From Clostridiaceae bacterium (lineage in GTDB: Bacteria; Bacillota; Clostridia; DSM-8532), in NCBI GenBank assembly GCA_012520855.1, contig JAAYNO010000056.1, positions 1 through 42,968 of the forward strand: a stretch of 42,968 nt of DNA. Direction: 5' to 3'. Positions 7,193 to 15,456 of the stretch are shown here, piece after piece. The notes beneath the pieces were generated by a model. The model made no database searches and had not been told where the DNA came from. It was given only the letters and a program-made list of their open reading frames with translations. Within the stretch, counting starts at the first letter, position 1. Each line of letters opens with the position of its first letter. The translations under genes were made by a program, and so were the position numbers.

Positions 7193-8674
7193 TTACAGAA
7201 TTATGCAGATAAGTCCCCCACTGCCTTCATTTATTATTTTCTGCAAGGTCTCTTGAAGCTTGAGTTGGGCATCCTCCGGCATTTTGTAAAGTTTGTTTTG
7301 GAGACCTTCTGTAATCAGCTCATGGAGCGATTTTCCAAAAATATTAGATTCCCAGAGCTTTTCGGGCTTTCCTTCGAATTCCTTCAGCAAATAATTCACA
7401 AGTTCCTCAGATTGCTTTTCAGAGCCTACAAGAGGTGCGATTTCGGTTTCAATATCTGCTCTGATCATATGTATTGACGGTGCGCTTGCTCTGAGCTTTA
7501 TTCCGAATCGGTTTCCTTGTCTGACTATTTCAGGCGGCTCCAATGTCAGCTCTTCAAGCTTGGGTGTCACTACTCCATATCCCTTTGTTCTGACCTCAGC
7601 CAATGCATTTTCAACCTTTAAGTACTCAGTCCTGATATTCGAAAGCTCTTTCAGAACAGCAAAAAGACGTTGTTCGCCATCGATCTCAAGGCCTGTATCC
7701 TCTTTGACTATACGATAGAATAGACCGTCTGCCGGTTTGATATCCATAGTAAGCTCGCCGGTACCCATATGCATGTTGTTTATGTCGGCTTTATTTAAAA
7801 ACTCATAATTGTTCAGTTTTTCAGCCGCATCATAAGCTAATTTAACTGTTGCCCTGTCCATGAATGAATCCTTTATGGCACACATCATTTCTTTTCTTAG
7901 CCAGTGATCATTATCAAGGGAAAGAATCCATTCCGGCAGATTAAAGCATATCTCACTAACAGGGAAATCCAAAAGTATCCCGTTCATGATCTTATTGATA
8001 TTTTGAACGTTTAAATTAAGGCAATCCACAGGGATTACGGTTTTAGAGTATCTTTCGCTTAACTCTTTTGCCAGTTGTTTTGTCTCAGGTGAATCAGGAA
8101 CAGCACTGTTTAGGAGAATAACAAATGGTTTGCCGGATGACTTCATTTCCTTTAATACTTTTTCCTCAGCTTCCTGATACTCATTTCTTGAAAACTGAGT
8201 AAAGGAACCGTCGGCTGTAATCAGGACCCCTATGGTAGAATGTTCATTGATAACCTTTCGGGTTCCGATAGCTGCTGCTTCCTCAAATGGGATCTCGTAT
8301 TCTGACCAGGGAGTTTTAACCATGCGCGGCATTTCATCTTCCATATGTCCAACAGCGCTTTTGACCATATAACCAACACAGTCAACCAATCTAACCTTTA
8401 AACTGATATTGTCTTCCAATGTAATGGTGACCGCTTCGTTGGGGACAAATTTTGGCTCTGTTGTCATAATCATTCGTCCTGACGCACTCTGAGGCGTTTC
8501 GTCAATAGCCCTTTCTCTGTCGTATGGATCTTTGATATTAGGGACTACAAGAGCTTCCATAAACTTTTTTATAAATGTGGACTTGCCTGTTCTGACGGGT
8601 CCAACAACTCCGAAGTATATATCGCCCTTTGTCCTTTGCGCAATATCATTATAAACGCTGTATAAATTTTCCAC
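7193..8674 (-). CDS. spoIVA: Stage IV sporulation protein A (coat morphogenetic ATPase)
   Basis: SpoIVA polymerises on the outer forespore membrane, using ATP hydrolysis, to build the basement layer of the spore coat. It is made in the mother cell under sigma-E in known systems. The protein has the TRAFAC-like Walker A GPVRTGKS at residues 25-32, a VRLVDCVGYMV switch/Walker B-like segment, and the conserved C-terminal tail ending GLICIIL. The ORF track begins at 8722. I choose GTG at 8674, preceded by AAGGGGGAT, because it gives 493 residues starting VENLYSVYNDIAQRTKGDIY, matching the usual length (about 492) and N terminus. It diverges from a pair of CotF-like coat genes. Confidence 0.96.
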   Translation of the reverse strand: MENLYSVYNDIAQRTKGDIYFGVVGPVRTGKSTFIKKFMEALVVPNIKDPYDRERAIDETPQSASGRMIMTTEPKFVPNEAVTITLEDNISLKVRLVDCVGYMVKSAVGHMEDEMPRMVKTPWSEYEIPFEEAAAIGTRKVINEHSTIGVLITADGSFTQFSRNEYQEAEEKVLKEMKSSGKPFVILLNSAVPDSPETKQLAKELSERYSKTVIPVDCLNLNVQNINKIMNGILLDFPVSEICFNLPEWILSLDNDHWLRKEMMCAIKDSFMDRATVKLAYDAAEKLNNYEFLNKADINNMHMGTGELTMDIKPADGLFYRIVKEDTGLEIDGEQRLFAVLKELSNIRTEYLKVENALAEVRTKGYGVVTPKLEELTLEPPEIVRQGNRFGIKLRASAPSIHMIRADIETEIAPLVGSEKQSEELVNYLLKEFEGKPEKLWESNIFGKSLHELITEGLQNKLYKMPEDAQLKLQETLQKIINEGSGGLICIIL

Positions 8675-8726
8675 AGCCAATCCCCCTTCAGTATGTCGGT
8701 ACATGCAAGATGCATGACCCATTCGG

Positions 8727-8744
8727 TCAATATAAGTATATTGA
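8727..8744. promoter_or_regulatory. 18-bp palindrome in the spoIVA promoter region
   Basis: TCAATATA-AG-TATATTGA is a perfect 8+8 inverted repeat. It overlaps the candidate -10 box of spoIVA. A second perfect palindrome, CATGCA-AGA-TGCATG, lies at 8702-8716 in the presumed leader. Confidence 0.45.
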
Positions 8745-8763
8745 ACGCAGTGGTGATATATTC
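8735..8763 (-). promoter_or_regulatory. Candidate sigma-E promoter of spoIVA
   Basis: On the minus strand GAATATA (-35 like) is followed after 14 nt by AATATACT (-10 like, 5 of 8 to CATACAAT). The site would give a leader of about 54 nt. spoIVA is sigma-E dependent in Bacillus and Clostridium, so a site is expected here, but the -10 match is weak. Confidence 0.4.
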
Positions 8764-8800
8764 AAAAACTTAATAAAATTTATTCCTATTAATTTAAAAA

Positions 8801-8829
8801 ATATAATGCTCATAAAACCCTCATACATT
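8801..8829 (+). promoter_or_regulatory. Candidate sigma-E promoter of the CotF-like genes
   Basis: ATATAAT, a 14-nt spacer, then CATACATT, which fits the sigma-E -10 consensus CATACAnT fully. It lies 41 bp before the first coat gene. Confidence 0.55.
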
Positions 8830-8870
8830 GAGAAGAATAACATCGTATTATTTTATTACGGAGGTGTGAC

Positions 8871-9134
8871 ATGCAGAATAACCAAATGCAGCAAAATCAG
8901 GGACAGCAGATGCAGCAAGGACAGGCGATGCTTACCAGCAAAAACCTGACCATATTGGAAGATATGCTGAACTATGAATCACTAAACTATAAAAAGCTCG
9001 ATATGTACTCACAAAGCTGCAATGACCCTCAGTTAAAGGATGTATGCAGCAAGGCTGCACAGCTTCATAAGCAGCATTTCAATATGTTGTTCAACTATCT
9101 GAATTCCCATAATAAACCGGCGCAGCAGCAATAA
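8871..9134 (+). CDS. Small CotF-like spore coat protein
   Basis: An 87-residue protein with a Gln/Asn/Met-rich head (QNNQMQQNQGQQMQQGQ), a helical ferritin-like central part (LEDMLNYESLNYKKLDMYSQSCNDPQLKDVCSKAAQLHKQHFNMLFNYL) and another Gln tail. The central part resembles short CotF/DUF-type coat proteins of Clostridia, in which paired helices contain conserved His and Tyr. The start has CGGAGGTGTGAC upstream and a sigma-E-like promoter. It is followed after 12 bp by a second CotF-family gene, and together they diverge from spoIVA, which supports a spore-coat role. I assign the family from architecture and context, so the exact name is uncertain. Confidence 0.78.
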   Translation: MQNNQMQQNQGQQMQQGQAMLTSKNLTILEDMLNYESLNYKKLDMYSQSCNDPQLKDVCSKAAQLHKQHFNMLFNYLNSHNKPAQQQ

Positions 9135-9146
9135 GGAGGAATCAAA

Positions 9147-9425
9147 ATGCAGCAAACACCAACTTTTACCGAGCAGGAAATCATAAATGATGCCTTAAGC
9201 AGTGAAAAACAGATAATCAGTGCTTACGGTACCTATCTTGCCGAATCCACATGTGAAAACCTTAGAAGTGAGATGGCAAAGATCATTAATGATAAACAGC
9301 AGATCCAGTATGAGATTTTTGATGTTATGCAAAAAAAAGGCTGGTATAAAACGAAAAACGCAAATTTGAACGATGTGCAAACTGCGTCACAGAAATACCA
9401 GTCAGTGCATCAGAGTATGCAATAA
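9147..9425 (+). CDS. CotF family spore coat protein
   Basis: A 92-residue all-helical protein with the CotF-family pattern: FTEQEIINDALSSEKQIISAYGTYLAESTCENLRSEMAKIINDKQQIQYEIFDVMQKKGWYKTKNA. The LLSEKQ...Y..y..E and the closing QxeiFdxMqkKGWY segments are diagnostic of the family. It probably works with the preceding small protein in the coat of the spore. The ATG at 9147 has AAGGAGGAAT upstream. The two genes form an operon that ends in a bidirectional hairpin at 9453. No signal peptide or membrane segment is present, as expected for a mother-cell cytoplasmic coat protein. Confidence 0.9.
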   Translation: MQQTPTFTEQEIINDALSSEKQIISAYGTYLAESTCENLRSEMAKIINDKQQIQYEIFDVMQKKGWYKTKNANLNDVQTASQKYQSVHQSMQ

Positions 9426-9452
9426 TACAACCAAACCCACCCCTAAATAAAA

Positions 9453-9496
9453 CCCACCCTGAGTGCTGTGTCAGATTTCACAGTACAATGGGTGGG
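9453..9496. terminator. Bidirectional terminator between coat genes and GntR gene
   Basis: CCCACCC pairs with GGGTGGG and an inner CTGTG pairs with CACAG, with a mismatch bulge between. On + it is followed by TGATCTTTT, and on - by GGGTTTTATTT, so it can serve both convergent units. Confidence 0.72.
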
Positions 9497-9540
9497 CTGA
9501 TCTTTTAATTATATTATGTAAATATAAATGATTTCCTTAA

Positions 9541-10275
9541 TTATTTATGGTTTTCAAACTGAAGTCTTGTTTTGTCTGCCCTATACTTTGTTATTATATA
9601 TTCGACGGGCTGACCGCTCTTTGAATAAAGTATGTTTCTGATTCTGATAAGGGGCTGGCCGGGCTGAAGTTTTAAGTAAACAGCTTCCACCTGATCGGTG
9701 CTTATAATATCAAGCGTACTTTTCGTGCTGCTTGGAATAAGCGGGTATTTACCCCTTAGCACATCTTTGTTGGTTTGTATATCCTCTATTACTTCAGGAA
9801 AAAGAGATAACGGTATATATGAAATACTTAATGATACCATATCTTTACCTAGTGGATTTGTATATGTAATTGCAGCAAAATCTGTTTTTCCGTCATTTCT
9901 TAAATTAAAAGCTTCCGCGATCTCAGAAAGTTCCTGCCCTGTTACTGTCTCGGTCGATATAATATTTTTCTCTGAAGGATTTTTACTGTCCAGGATCGAA
10001 TCAGTGAATCCTGTGTAATCTTTTACGCTTATATGGGTTTTCTGAGCCGCTACAAAAGTACCTTTGCCTTTCATTTTATATAGCTGGCCGCTTGAGGTAA
10101 GTTCGTTAATAGCTTGTCTTACGGTAGGTCTTGAAATATTGTATTGCTCACAAAAATCCTGTTCAGATGGAATTTTCTGGTCAACTTCGAAATCCCCATT
10201 TTCGATCTTCTCTAATATTAAATTTTTAAGCTGACAATACAGCGGAACATTACTGTACTTATTAATCGCTACCAT
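9541..10275 (-). CDS. GntR family transcriptional regulator (HutC/UTRA type)
   Basis: Transcription factor of 244 residues. A GntR winged helix-turn-helix occupies about residues 8-76 (PLYCQLKNLILEKIENGDF...LPSEQ-like IPSEQDFCEQYNISRPTVRQAINELTSSGQLYKMKGKGTFV). A UTRA effector-binding domain of the HutC subfamily fills the rest, ending PVEYIITKYRADKTRLQFE. The ORF track starts at 10320, but the ATG at 10275 follows AACGGAGGTAAAGTA and is preferred. It lies 97 bp downstream of purB on the same strand, so it may be co-transcribed. No ligand can be inferred. UTRA regulators often sense sugar phosphates, amino acids or nucleotides, and no transporter or catabolic gene is next to it. Confidence 0.93.
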   Translation of the reverse strand: MVAINKYSNVPLYCQLKNLILEKIENGDFEVDQKIPSEQDFCEQYNISRPTVRQAINELTSSGQLYKMKGKGTFVAAQKTHISVKDYTGFTDSILDSKNPSEKNIISTETVTGQELSEIAEAFNLRNDGKTDFAAITYTNPLGKDMVSLSISYIPLSLFPEVIEDIQTNKDVLRGKYPLIPSSTKSTLDIISTDQVEAVYLKLQPGQPLIRIRNILYSKSGQPVEYIITKYRADKTRLQFENHK

Positions 10276-10372
10276 TACTTTACCTCCGTTATTATTTAAA
10301 TTCTCACAATATGATGACATGACAATATTACATTACTGGTGGCCAAGAATCAATAGGACTTTGGTACATTTT

Positions 10373-11800
10373 TCAGGCCTTCAATTCAACATTAGTTTCT
10401 TCGGTATGATTTTTCTTAAGTAATGGCATAACATGCTCCGATAAGAACTCTTCTACTTGCTCACGGCTTCGTCCGGTAAAGTTTTCAGGAGCCAGAACAC
10501 TCATAAGATCTTCTTTATTTATATCAAAATTGGGGTCATTGGCAATCCTGTCAATCAAATCGTTAGGTTTTCCTTCTTCTTTTACCAGGCGGGCTGCCTC
10601 CAATGAATGAACGCGTATACGCTCATGTAAAACCTGTCTGTCACCTCCTCGCTTTACCGCTTCCATAAGGATATTCTCTGTAGCCATGAATGGGAGTTCC
10701 TCCATAATTCTCTTTCTTATCATTTTTGGATATACGATGATCCCATCTGCTACGTTGTTATATATATTAAGAATCGCATCAACTGCCAAAAAAGCTTCAG
10801 GAACACTGATCCGTTTATTTGCCGAGTCATCAAGAGTTCTTTCGAACCATTGGGTTGAAGCAGTCAAGGCAGGATTTAACGCATCAACAATAACATATCG
10901 CGCTAATGAAGCAATCCTTTCACATCTCATGGGATTGCGTTTATAAGCCATTGCAGACGAGCCAATCTGATTTTTCTCAAATGGTTCTTCCATCTCCTTA
11001 AGGTTTGCCAAAAGACGCATATCATAACTGAATTTACTTGCACTTTGGGCTATCTGGCTTAATACGTTGAGAATTCGTGAATCCTGCTTCCTTGGATATG
11101 TCTGGCCTGAAACAGGCATTACTTCAGTAAATCCAATTTTTTCAGCGATCAATTCATCCAGTTTCTTTACTTTTTCATGATCTCCGTTAAAAAGCGCTAA
11201 AAAGCTTGCCTGAGTTCCGGTTGTACCCTTGCTTCCCAAAGGTCTTAATCTTGATATAACAAAGTCAAGCTCTTCAATATCAAGCATAAGATCCATTATC
11301 CACAAGCATGCCCTCTTGCCTGCTGTAACAAGCTGGGCAGGCTGGTAATGGGTATAACCAAGAGCAGGCATATCTTTATATTTATCTGCAAAACGGGAAA
11401 GCTTTGATATAACTGAAAGGACTTTCTTCTTAATAATTTTCAGTGCATCTCTGTAAATGATCACATCGGTATTGTCTCCCACATAACAGGATGTGGCCCC
11501 TAAATGGATTATACCTTTTGCTTTTTCGCACTGAGCCCCATAAGCATGCACATGGGACATAACATCGTGACGTGTTTCTTTTTCTATCTTTTCTGCAAGT
11601 TCATAATTTATATCATCTTTATATAATTTAAGTTCATTGATTTGTTCGTCGGTAATATCAATGCCAAGTTCCTTCTCTGCTTCTGCTAGTGCTATCCAGA
11701 GCTTTCTCCAGATTTTGAACTTGACATGAGGAGAAAAAAGTTCCAACATCTCTTGACTTGCATAACGTGTATTGAAAGGGCTCTCATATGTATTACGCAA
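10373..11800 (-). CDS. purB: Adenylosuccinate lyase
   Basis: Lyase of the fumarase/aspartase superfamily that acts twice in purine synthesis: SAICAR to AICAR plus fumarate, and adenylosuccinate to AMP plus fumarate. The 475-residue protein carries the superfamily signature GSSAMAYKRNPMRCERI, the GATSCYVGDNTD segment and the TxxSGQTYPRKQD region. The start is TTG at 11800, with GGAGG 10 bp upstream. The next in-frame ATG lies deep inside the conserved N-terminal region. The gene stands apart from the usual pur cluster, which is common for purB. A GntR-type regulator follows it on the same strand. Confidence 0.96.
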   Translation of the reverse strand: MRNTYESPFNTRYASQEMLELFSPHVKFKIWRKLWIALAEAEKELGIDITDEQINELKLYKDDINYELAEKIEKETRHDVMSHVHAYGAQCEKAKGIIHLGATSCYVGDNTDVIIYRDALKIIKKKVLSVISKLSRFADKYKDMPALGYTHYQPAQLVTAGKRACLWIMDLMLDIEELDFVISRLRPLGSKGTTGTQASFLALFNGDHEKVKKLDELIAEKIGFTEVMPVSGQTYPRKQDSRILNVLSQIAQSASKFSYDMRLLANLKEMEEPFEKNQIGSSAMAYKRNPMRCERIASLARYVIVDALNPALTASTQWFERTLDDSANKRISVPEAFLAVDAILNIYNNVADGIIVYPKMIRKRIMEELPFMATENILMEAVKRGGDRQVLHERIRVHSLEAARLVKEEGKPNDLIDRIANDPNFDINKEDLMSVLAPENFTGRSREQVEEFLSEHVMPLLKKNHTEETNVELKA

Positions 11801-11994
11801 TTTTGGGCAACCTCCGACAGTAATGTTATGTCAATATTACGTGTTAACAACAGGGCAATATAATATCTTATTGTAATTCTTATGGTGCATGAAATATTAT
11901 ATAACAAAATAATACAAAAATCCAGTATAAATAGAATAAATATAAAATTATATTTTGCTTGATTTTATGCTTTGCTACAGTTTCTCTGAGATAA

Positions 11995-12047
11995 TAATAC
12001 GGCATTTGATCAACCTAAAATTCGAAGATCGATCAAATGCCGTATTA
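11995..12047. terminator. Perfect 17-bp inverted repeat between aminotransferase and purB
   Basis: TAATACGGCATTTGATC and its exact reverse complement flank a 19-nt centre, 33 bp after the aminotransferase stop on the minus strand. The tail on that strand (TTATCTC) is a poor T-tract, so it may be a factor-assisted terminator, an mRNA-end stabiliser or an operator. Confidence 0.55.
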
Positions 12048-12080
12048 GTAAATTTTTTGATGATTTACATCAATAATCAA

Positions 12081-13352
12081 TTACGCCAATATCAGATCCA
12101 GCACCGCCAGTTCCACACATACACATAGTACCTCGATTGCCGTTCTTAGTTCAGAAACAGGCGGATATGTCGGAGCTATGCGTATATTGCTGTCTTTCGG
12201 ATCCTTGCCGTATGGAAATGTAGCACCTGCAGGTGTAAAGGTGACCCCTGCTTCTTTTGCAAGCTTTACTGTTTTCCCTGCACAGCCTTCATATACATCA
12301 AGGCTGATAAAATAGCCTCCATTCGGCTTATTCCATGATGCAACATCTTTGCCTGAAAGATTTTTTTCAAGGATTTCATGAACTGCCTCAAATTTAGGCC
12401 GAAGTATTTCAGCATGCTTCTTCATATGTTCACTTATATTTTCCACATTCTTTAAAAAGCGTGCATGAAGAAGCATGTTTACTTTATTATATCCTATAGT
12501 TTGTTTTGATATCTGCTTTTTGATGTGCTCTATATTCTCCCTGCTTGATGCCATAAATGCTATTCCTGCTCCGGGGAATGTTACCTTTGAGGTCGAGCCG
12601 AACATATACACCCTGTCAGGATTCCCTGACTCACGGCACAGCGATATTATGTCCGCTAATTTATCCGGCGTGTCGTAAAGGTGATGCAATGCGTATGCAT
12701 TATCCCATATTATCCGGAAATCCGATGCTTTTGTTTTCATGGACGCCAGCCTTTGGACAACGTCATCGGAGTATGTTATCCCTGTAGGATTGCTGTACAT
12801 AGGTATGGACCACATGCCTTTTATGGACTCATCCTCTGAAACAAGAGCCTCGATCATATCTATATCAGGGCCGTATTCTTTTATTGGAACAATTATCATT
12901 TCTACACCGAACAATTCGGTGATGGCAAAATGCCTGTCATATCCGGGACAGGGACATAAAAATTTAACCTTGTCAAGCTTGCTCCAAGGCTTTTCAAAGC
13001 CATTAAGCCCATGATTGAAAGCTTTAGCAATCAGATCATACATTAAATTCAGGCTTGAATTTCCGCCTATAAACAGCTCTTCAGTTGAAATATCGAATAA
13101 CTCGGCAAAAAGATCCTTGACCTCTTTTATCCCGTCAAATTGCCCATAATTTCGGCAATCAAAACCATCTTCAGTAAATAAGTCGTTTGTATGGCTAAAA
13201 AGTCCGTTGGACAAATCAAGCTGCTCGGTACAAGGCTTTCCTCTGGACATATCCAATTTTAACCCCTGTTTTTTATAACTCTCATACTTGAGGGAAAGCT
13301 CATTTTTTCTTTTGAGCAGTTCTTCTTTGCTGAACCCTTTATAAGCCTGCAT
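12081..13352 (-). CDS. Class I aminotransferase, subgroup 1c (aspartate aminotransferase-like)
   Basis: PLP-dependent fold-type I aminotransferase of 423 residues, resembling the PF12897 (subgroup 1c) aspartate aminotransferases found in Clostridia and actinobacteria. The PLP-binding lysine lies in MFGSTSKVTFPGAGIAF. Other landmarks are the glycine-rich GGNSSLNLMYDL cofactor-phosphate loop, SNPTGITYSDD, IIWDNAYALHHLY and a C-terminal IRIAPTYPP arginine region for substrate carboxylate binding. Start: the ORF track uses 13370, but the ATG at 13352 follows CCGGAGGTTTAAA. It is a monocistronic gene with its own promoter, next to the aromatic cluster. Specificity for aspartate versus aromatic amino acids cannot be settled from sequence alone. 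Confidence 0.9.
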   Translation of the reverse strand: MQAYKGFSKEELLKRKNELSLKYESYKKQGLKLDMSRGKPCTEQLDLSNGLFSHTNDLFTEDGFDCRNYGQFDGIKEVKDLFAELFDISTEELFIGGNSSLNLMYDLIAKAFNHGLNGFEKPWSKLDKVKFLCPCPGYDRHFAITELFGVEMIIVPIKEYGPDIDMIEALVSEDESIKGMWSIPMYSNPTGITYSDDVVQRLASMKTKASDFRIIWDNAYALHHLYDTPDKLADIISLCRESGNPDRVYMFGSTSKVTFPGAGIAFMASSRENIEHIKKQISKQTIGYNKVNMLLHARFLKNVENISEHMKKHAEILRPKFEAVHEILEKNLSGKDVASWNKPNGGYFISLDVYEGCAGKTVKLAKEAGVTFTPAGATFPYGKDPKDSNIRIAPTYPPVSELRTAIEVLCVCVELAVLDLILA

Positions 13353-13400
13353 TTTAAACCTCCGGATCACTAAAAAATATAATACACGATTCTTTTACCT

Positions 13401-13429
13401 ATTGTATGACAGGATCGGAGGTTTTGCAA
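13401..13429 (-). promoter_or_regulatory. Sigma-A-type promoter of the aminotransferase gene
   Basis: On the minus strand TTGCAA, a 17-nt spacer and TACAAT, about 50 bp before the start codon. Confidence 0.55.
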
Positions 13430-13456
13430 GTTTAATATAAAGATATTGCAAAAATA

Positions 13457-14719
13457 TTAACGAGTAGTATAGATCCATTTTTTTACTACTATTTTCATAT
13501 AATCTGAAAACCGCATCTTTTGTGCACTGTTCAGTGTAATCAGTTGGGTCTCTGCTATGATCTTATCGCCTTGAAATATTGATACTGTGCCCATAATACT
13601 TCCCTGCCGCACCGGGGCATCTACTTTATCTGGCAGAGATACTCTTGTATAAAGAGCATCGATTTCATTATGCTTCAATACGGCCTTCAGATCTTCGGCA
13701 ACTGCCACAATGACCTCATTCAGGGTCCGCGAACGGTCAACCTTTACCGATCCCAGAATACGCCCTTTTTCCAGTAAAAAAACTTTATCGAATTCCATAA
13801 ACGAATAATCCAGTATTTTTTGAGAACTGGATGTTCTTAAGTTCTTTGTATCACAGAACAGAACTACTGAAATGAATCTTTTATCATTTCTTGTTGCACT
13901 TGTTACCAGACATCGACCGGCAAGTCCGGTGTAACCTGTCTTAACTCCGTCAGCCCCCTCATAGCAGGTAAGCATTTCATTTGTACTCTTAAGGGCTTTT
14001 CCGTTAAAATAAAACTCTGTTTTTTTGACAATATCATTGAATACAGGGTTTTTAAGCGCATATCTGGTTATCTTGGCTAAGTCGTATGCCGTTGTATAAT
14101 GATTTTCGGCATCAAGGCCGTGAGGATTGGAGTAGCTGGTAGAATAAGCTCCAACTTCAAGTGCCTTCTCATTCATGAGTTCACAGAAGCCCTCGACACT
14201 TCCTCCTACGTGTTCCGCGATTGCAACGGCTGCATCATTGCCTGAACAGATCAGAAGTCCATGGAGCAGTTCATGCATTTTTACGATTGAATCCTTTTTT
14301 AGTCCCATTACCGAGCCGCCCATATTAGCAGCTCTTTGGCTTATTAAAACATCATCGTCCAATTCGGACCTCTCAAGAGCAACTATGGCCGTCATAATTT
14401 TGGTTGTGCTTGCCATCGGTCTTTTTCTGTAAGCATTCTTTTCATAAAGAACGGTTCCTGTTTCAAAGTCCATGACCAGAGCTGAACGCGCATTAATAAC
14501 TGGTTCACTGATAACCTCGGTCACTTCATCTTCCGAATAAATGGTATCTGCCATTTTATCAAAATATGTATAAGTAGGATTTCGGGTGTTTTGGCTTTCA
14601 TCCGTGATGCTTATCGATGAAGGGGTTTTAGTACCAGACCCATTGTTAAAGAAAATTTTACTTACAATATATATTGATAACATTATAATGATCAAATACA
14701 GGATATCTTTTTTTTTCAA
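13457..14719 (-). CDS. D-alanyl-D-alanine carboxypeptidase (DacF-like PBP)
   Basis: Low-molecular-weight penicillin-binding protein that removes the terminal D-Ala from peptidoglycan stem peptides outside the membrane. Of the 420 residues, about 6-25 form one hydrophobic segment (ILYLIIIMLSIYIVSKIFF), an uncleaved anchor or signal. The peptidase S11 domain has the active-site SxxK as STTK at 104-107, SGN at 159-161 and KTG at 260-262. A PBP5-type C-terminal beta domain follows from about residue 310. The start is TTG at 14719 with a modest GGTGATAG upstream. It lies 57 bp after aroK and may be read from the aro operon. Sporulation involvement (dacF/dacB) is possible but unproven. Confidence 0.92.
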   Translation of the reverse strand: MKKKDILYLIIIMLSIYIVSKIFFNNGSGTKTPSSISITDESQNTRNPTYTYFDKMADTIYSEDEVTEVISEPVINARSALVMDFETGTVLYEKNAYRKRPMASTTKIMTAIVALERSELDDDVLISQRAANMGGSVMGLKKDSIVKMHELLHGLLICSGNDAAVAIAEHVGGSVEGFCELMNEKALEVGAYSTSYSNPHGLDAENHYTTAYDLAKITRYALKNPVFNDIVKKTEFYFNGKALKSTNEMLTCYEGADGVKTGYTGLAGRCLVTSATRNDKRFISVVLFCDTKNLRTSSSQKILDYSFMEFDKVFLLEKGRILGSVKVDRSRTLNEVIVAVAEDLKAVLKHNEIDALYTRVSLPDKVDAPVRQGSIMGTVSIFQGDKIIAETQLITLNSAQKMRFSDYMKIVVKKWIYTTR

Positions 14720-14776
14720 AACTCTATCACCAAAAAATTAATACCCTGTGTCAAATATATTTTCTTTATCAACTTA

Positions 14777-15277
14777 CTATGATATCTTATCCCAAATTGA
14801 CTTAATGGATATTATTGCATTTTTTATATCAGTTGCATCGATAGTGTAGTCGCAGTACTTATTATAAAGTGGTTCGCGTTCCTCAAAAAGTCTGTAAAGA
14901 GCTTTAGGATCGTCCTTAATAAGCGGCCTGTCTGCAGGGTCAACAGATTCGATAATATCCTCCACAGGTCGCTTGAGGTAAAAAACAACGCCTTTTTTTC
15001 TTAAAGCCTCCATATTTTCAGGGCGAAGAACAACTCCCCCGCCTGTTGAGATGATAATATTATTTAATGAAGAAAGGCATTTTACCATTTTACTTTCAAT
15101 ATCCCTGAAATGCTGCTCCCCTTTCAGGAAAAGCTCGCTTATTTTACCGAAGCTTCTTTCAATATTTTCATCGCTGTCGGTAAATGACATACCAAGTACA
15201 GATGCCAGCTTTTTTCCTACTGTTGTTTTGCCCGATCCCATAAGACCTATTAAGACTATATTTGTTTTTGTTTTCAT
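14777..15277 (-). CDS. aroK: Shikimate kinase
   Basis: Converts shikimate to shikimate 3-phosphate with ATP, step five of the chorismate pathway. The 166-residue length is typical. The P-loop GLMGSGKT is at 11-18, the shikimate-binding region DSDENIE follows, then ISTGGGVVLR and the lid segment DPADRPLIKDD with its catalytic arginine. The ATG has AAGGG upstream. It is separated from the chorismate mutase-aroE fusion gene by a 154-bp gap holding repeats, but otherwise continues the aro gene series on the same strand. Confidence 0.95.
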   Translation of the reverse strand: MKTKTNIVLIGLMGSGKTTVGKKLASVLGMSFTDSDENIERSFGKISELFLKGEQHFRDIESKMVKCLSSLNNIIISTGGGVVLRPENMEALRKKGVVFYLKRPVEDIIESVDPADRPLIKDDPKALYRLFEEREPLYNKYCDYTIDATDIKNAIISIKSIWDKIS

Positions 15278-15301
15278 TTTTAATCCCTTGTTTCATAATT
15301 A

Positions 15302-15431
15302 TTCTAATAAAGAATCTTCACTACGCTCTCAGAAATTGCGTAAAGGTAAGTGCAATACGCTATCTTTTGGACGCCCACTGGACGCCTCTACAAATTAGAA
15401 GCTGAAATTCTGAGGTTAGAATTCTTACTTC
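15302..15431. repeat. Repeat-rich spacer between cm-aroE and aroK
   Basis: Contains a truncated copy of the AAGAATCTTCACTACGCT repeat (15311-15330), matching the left end of the 6778 cluster, and a direct GGACGCC...GGACGCC pair near 15369-15386. It runs into the heptanucleotide array. No ORF is credible. Confidence 0.6.
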
Positions 15432-15456
15432 TTACCTCTGACTTCCAACCTCTATT
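15422..15456. repeat. Heptanucleotide tandem repeat overlapping the aroE stop codon
   Basis: Five consecutive 7-mers on the + strand, TTCTTAC TTCTTAC CTCTGAC TTCCAAC CTCTATT, follow a YTCYNAC pattern. On the minus strand they encode the last residues (EVGSQR) and the TAA of the chorismate mutase-shikimate dehydrogenase gene. Confidence 0.65.
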
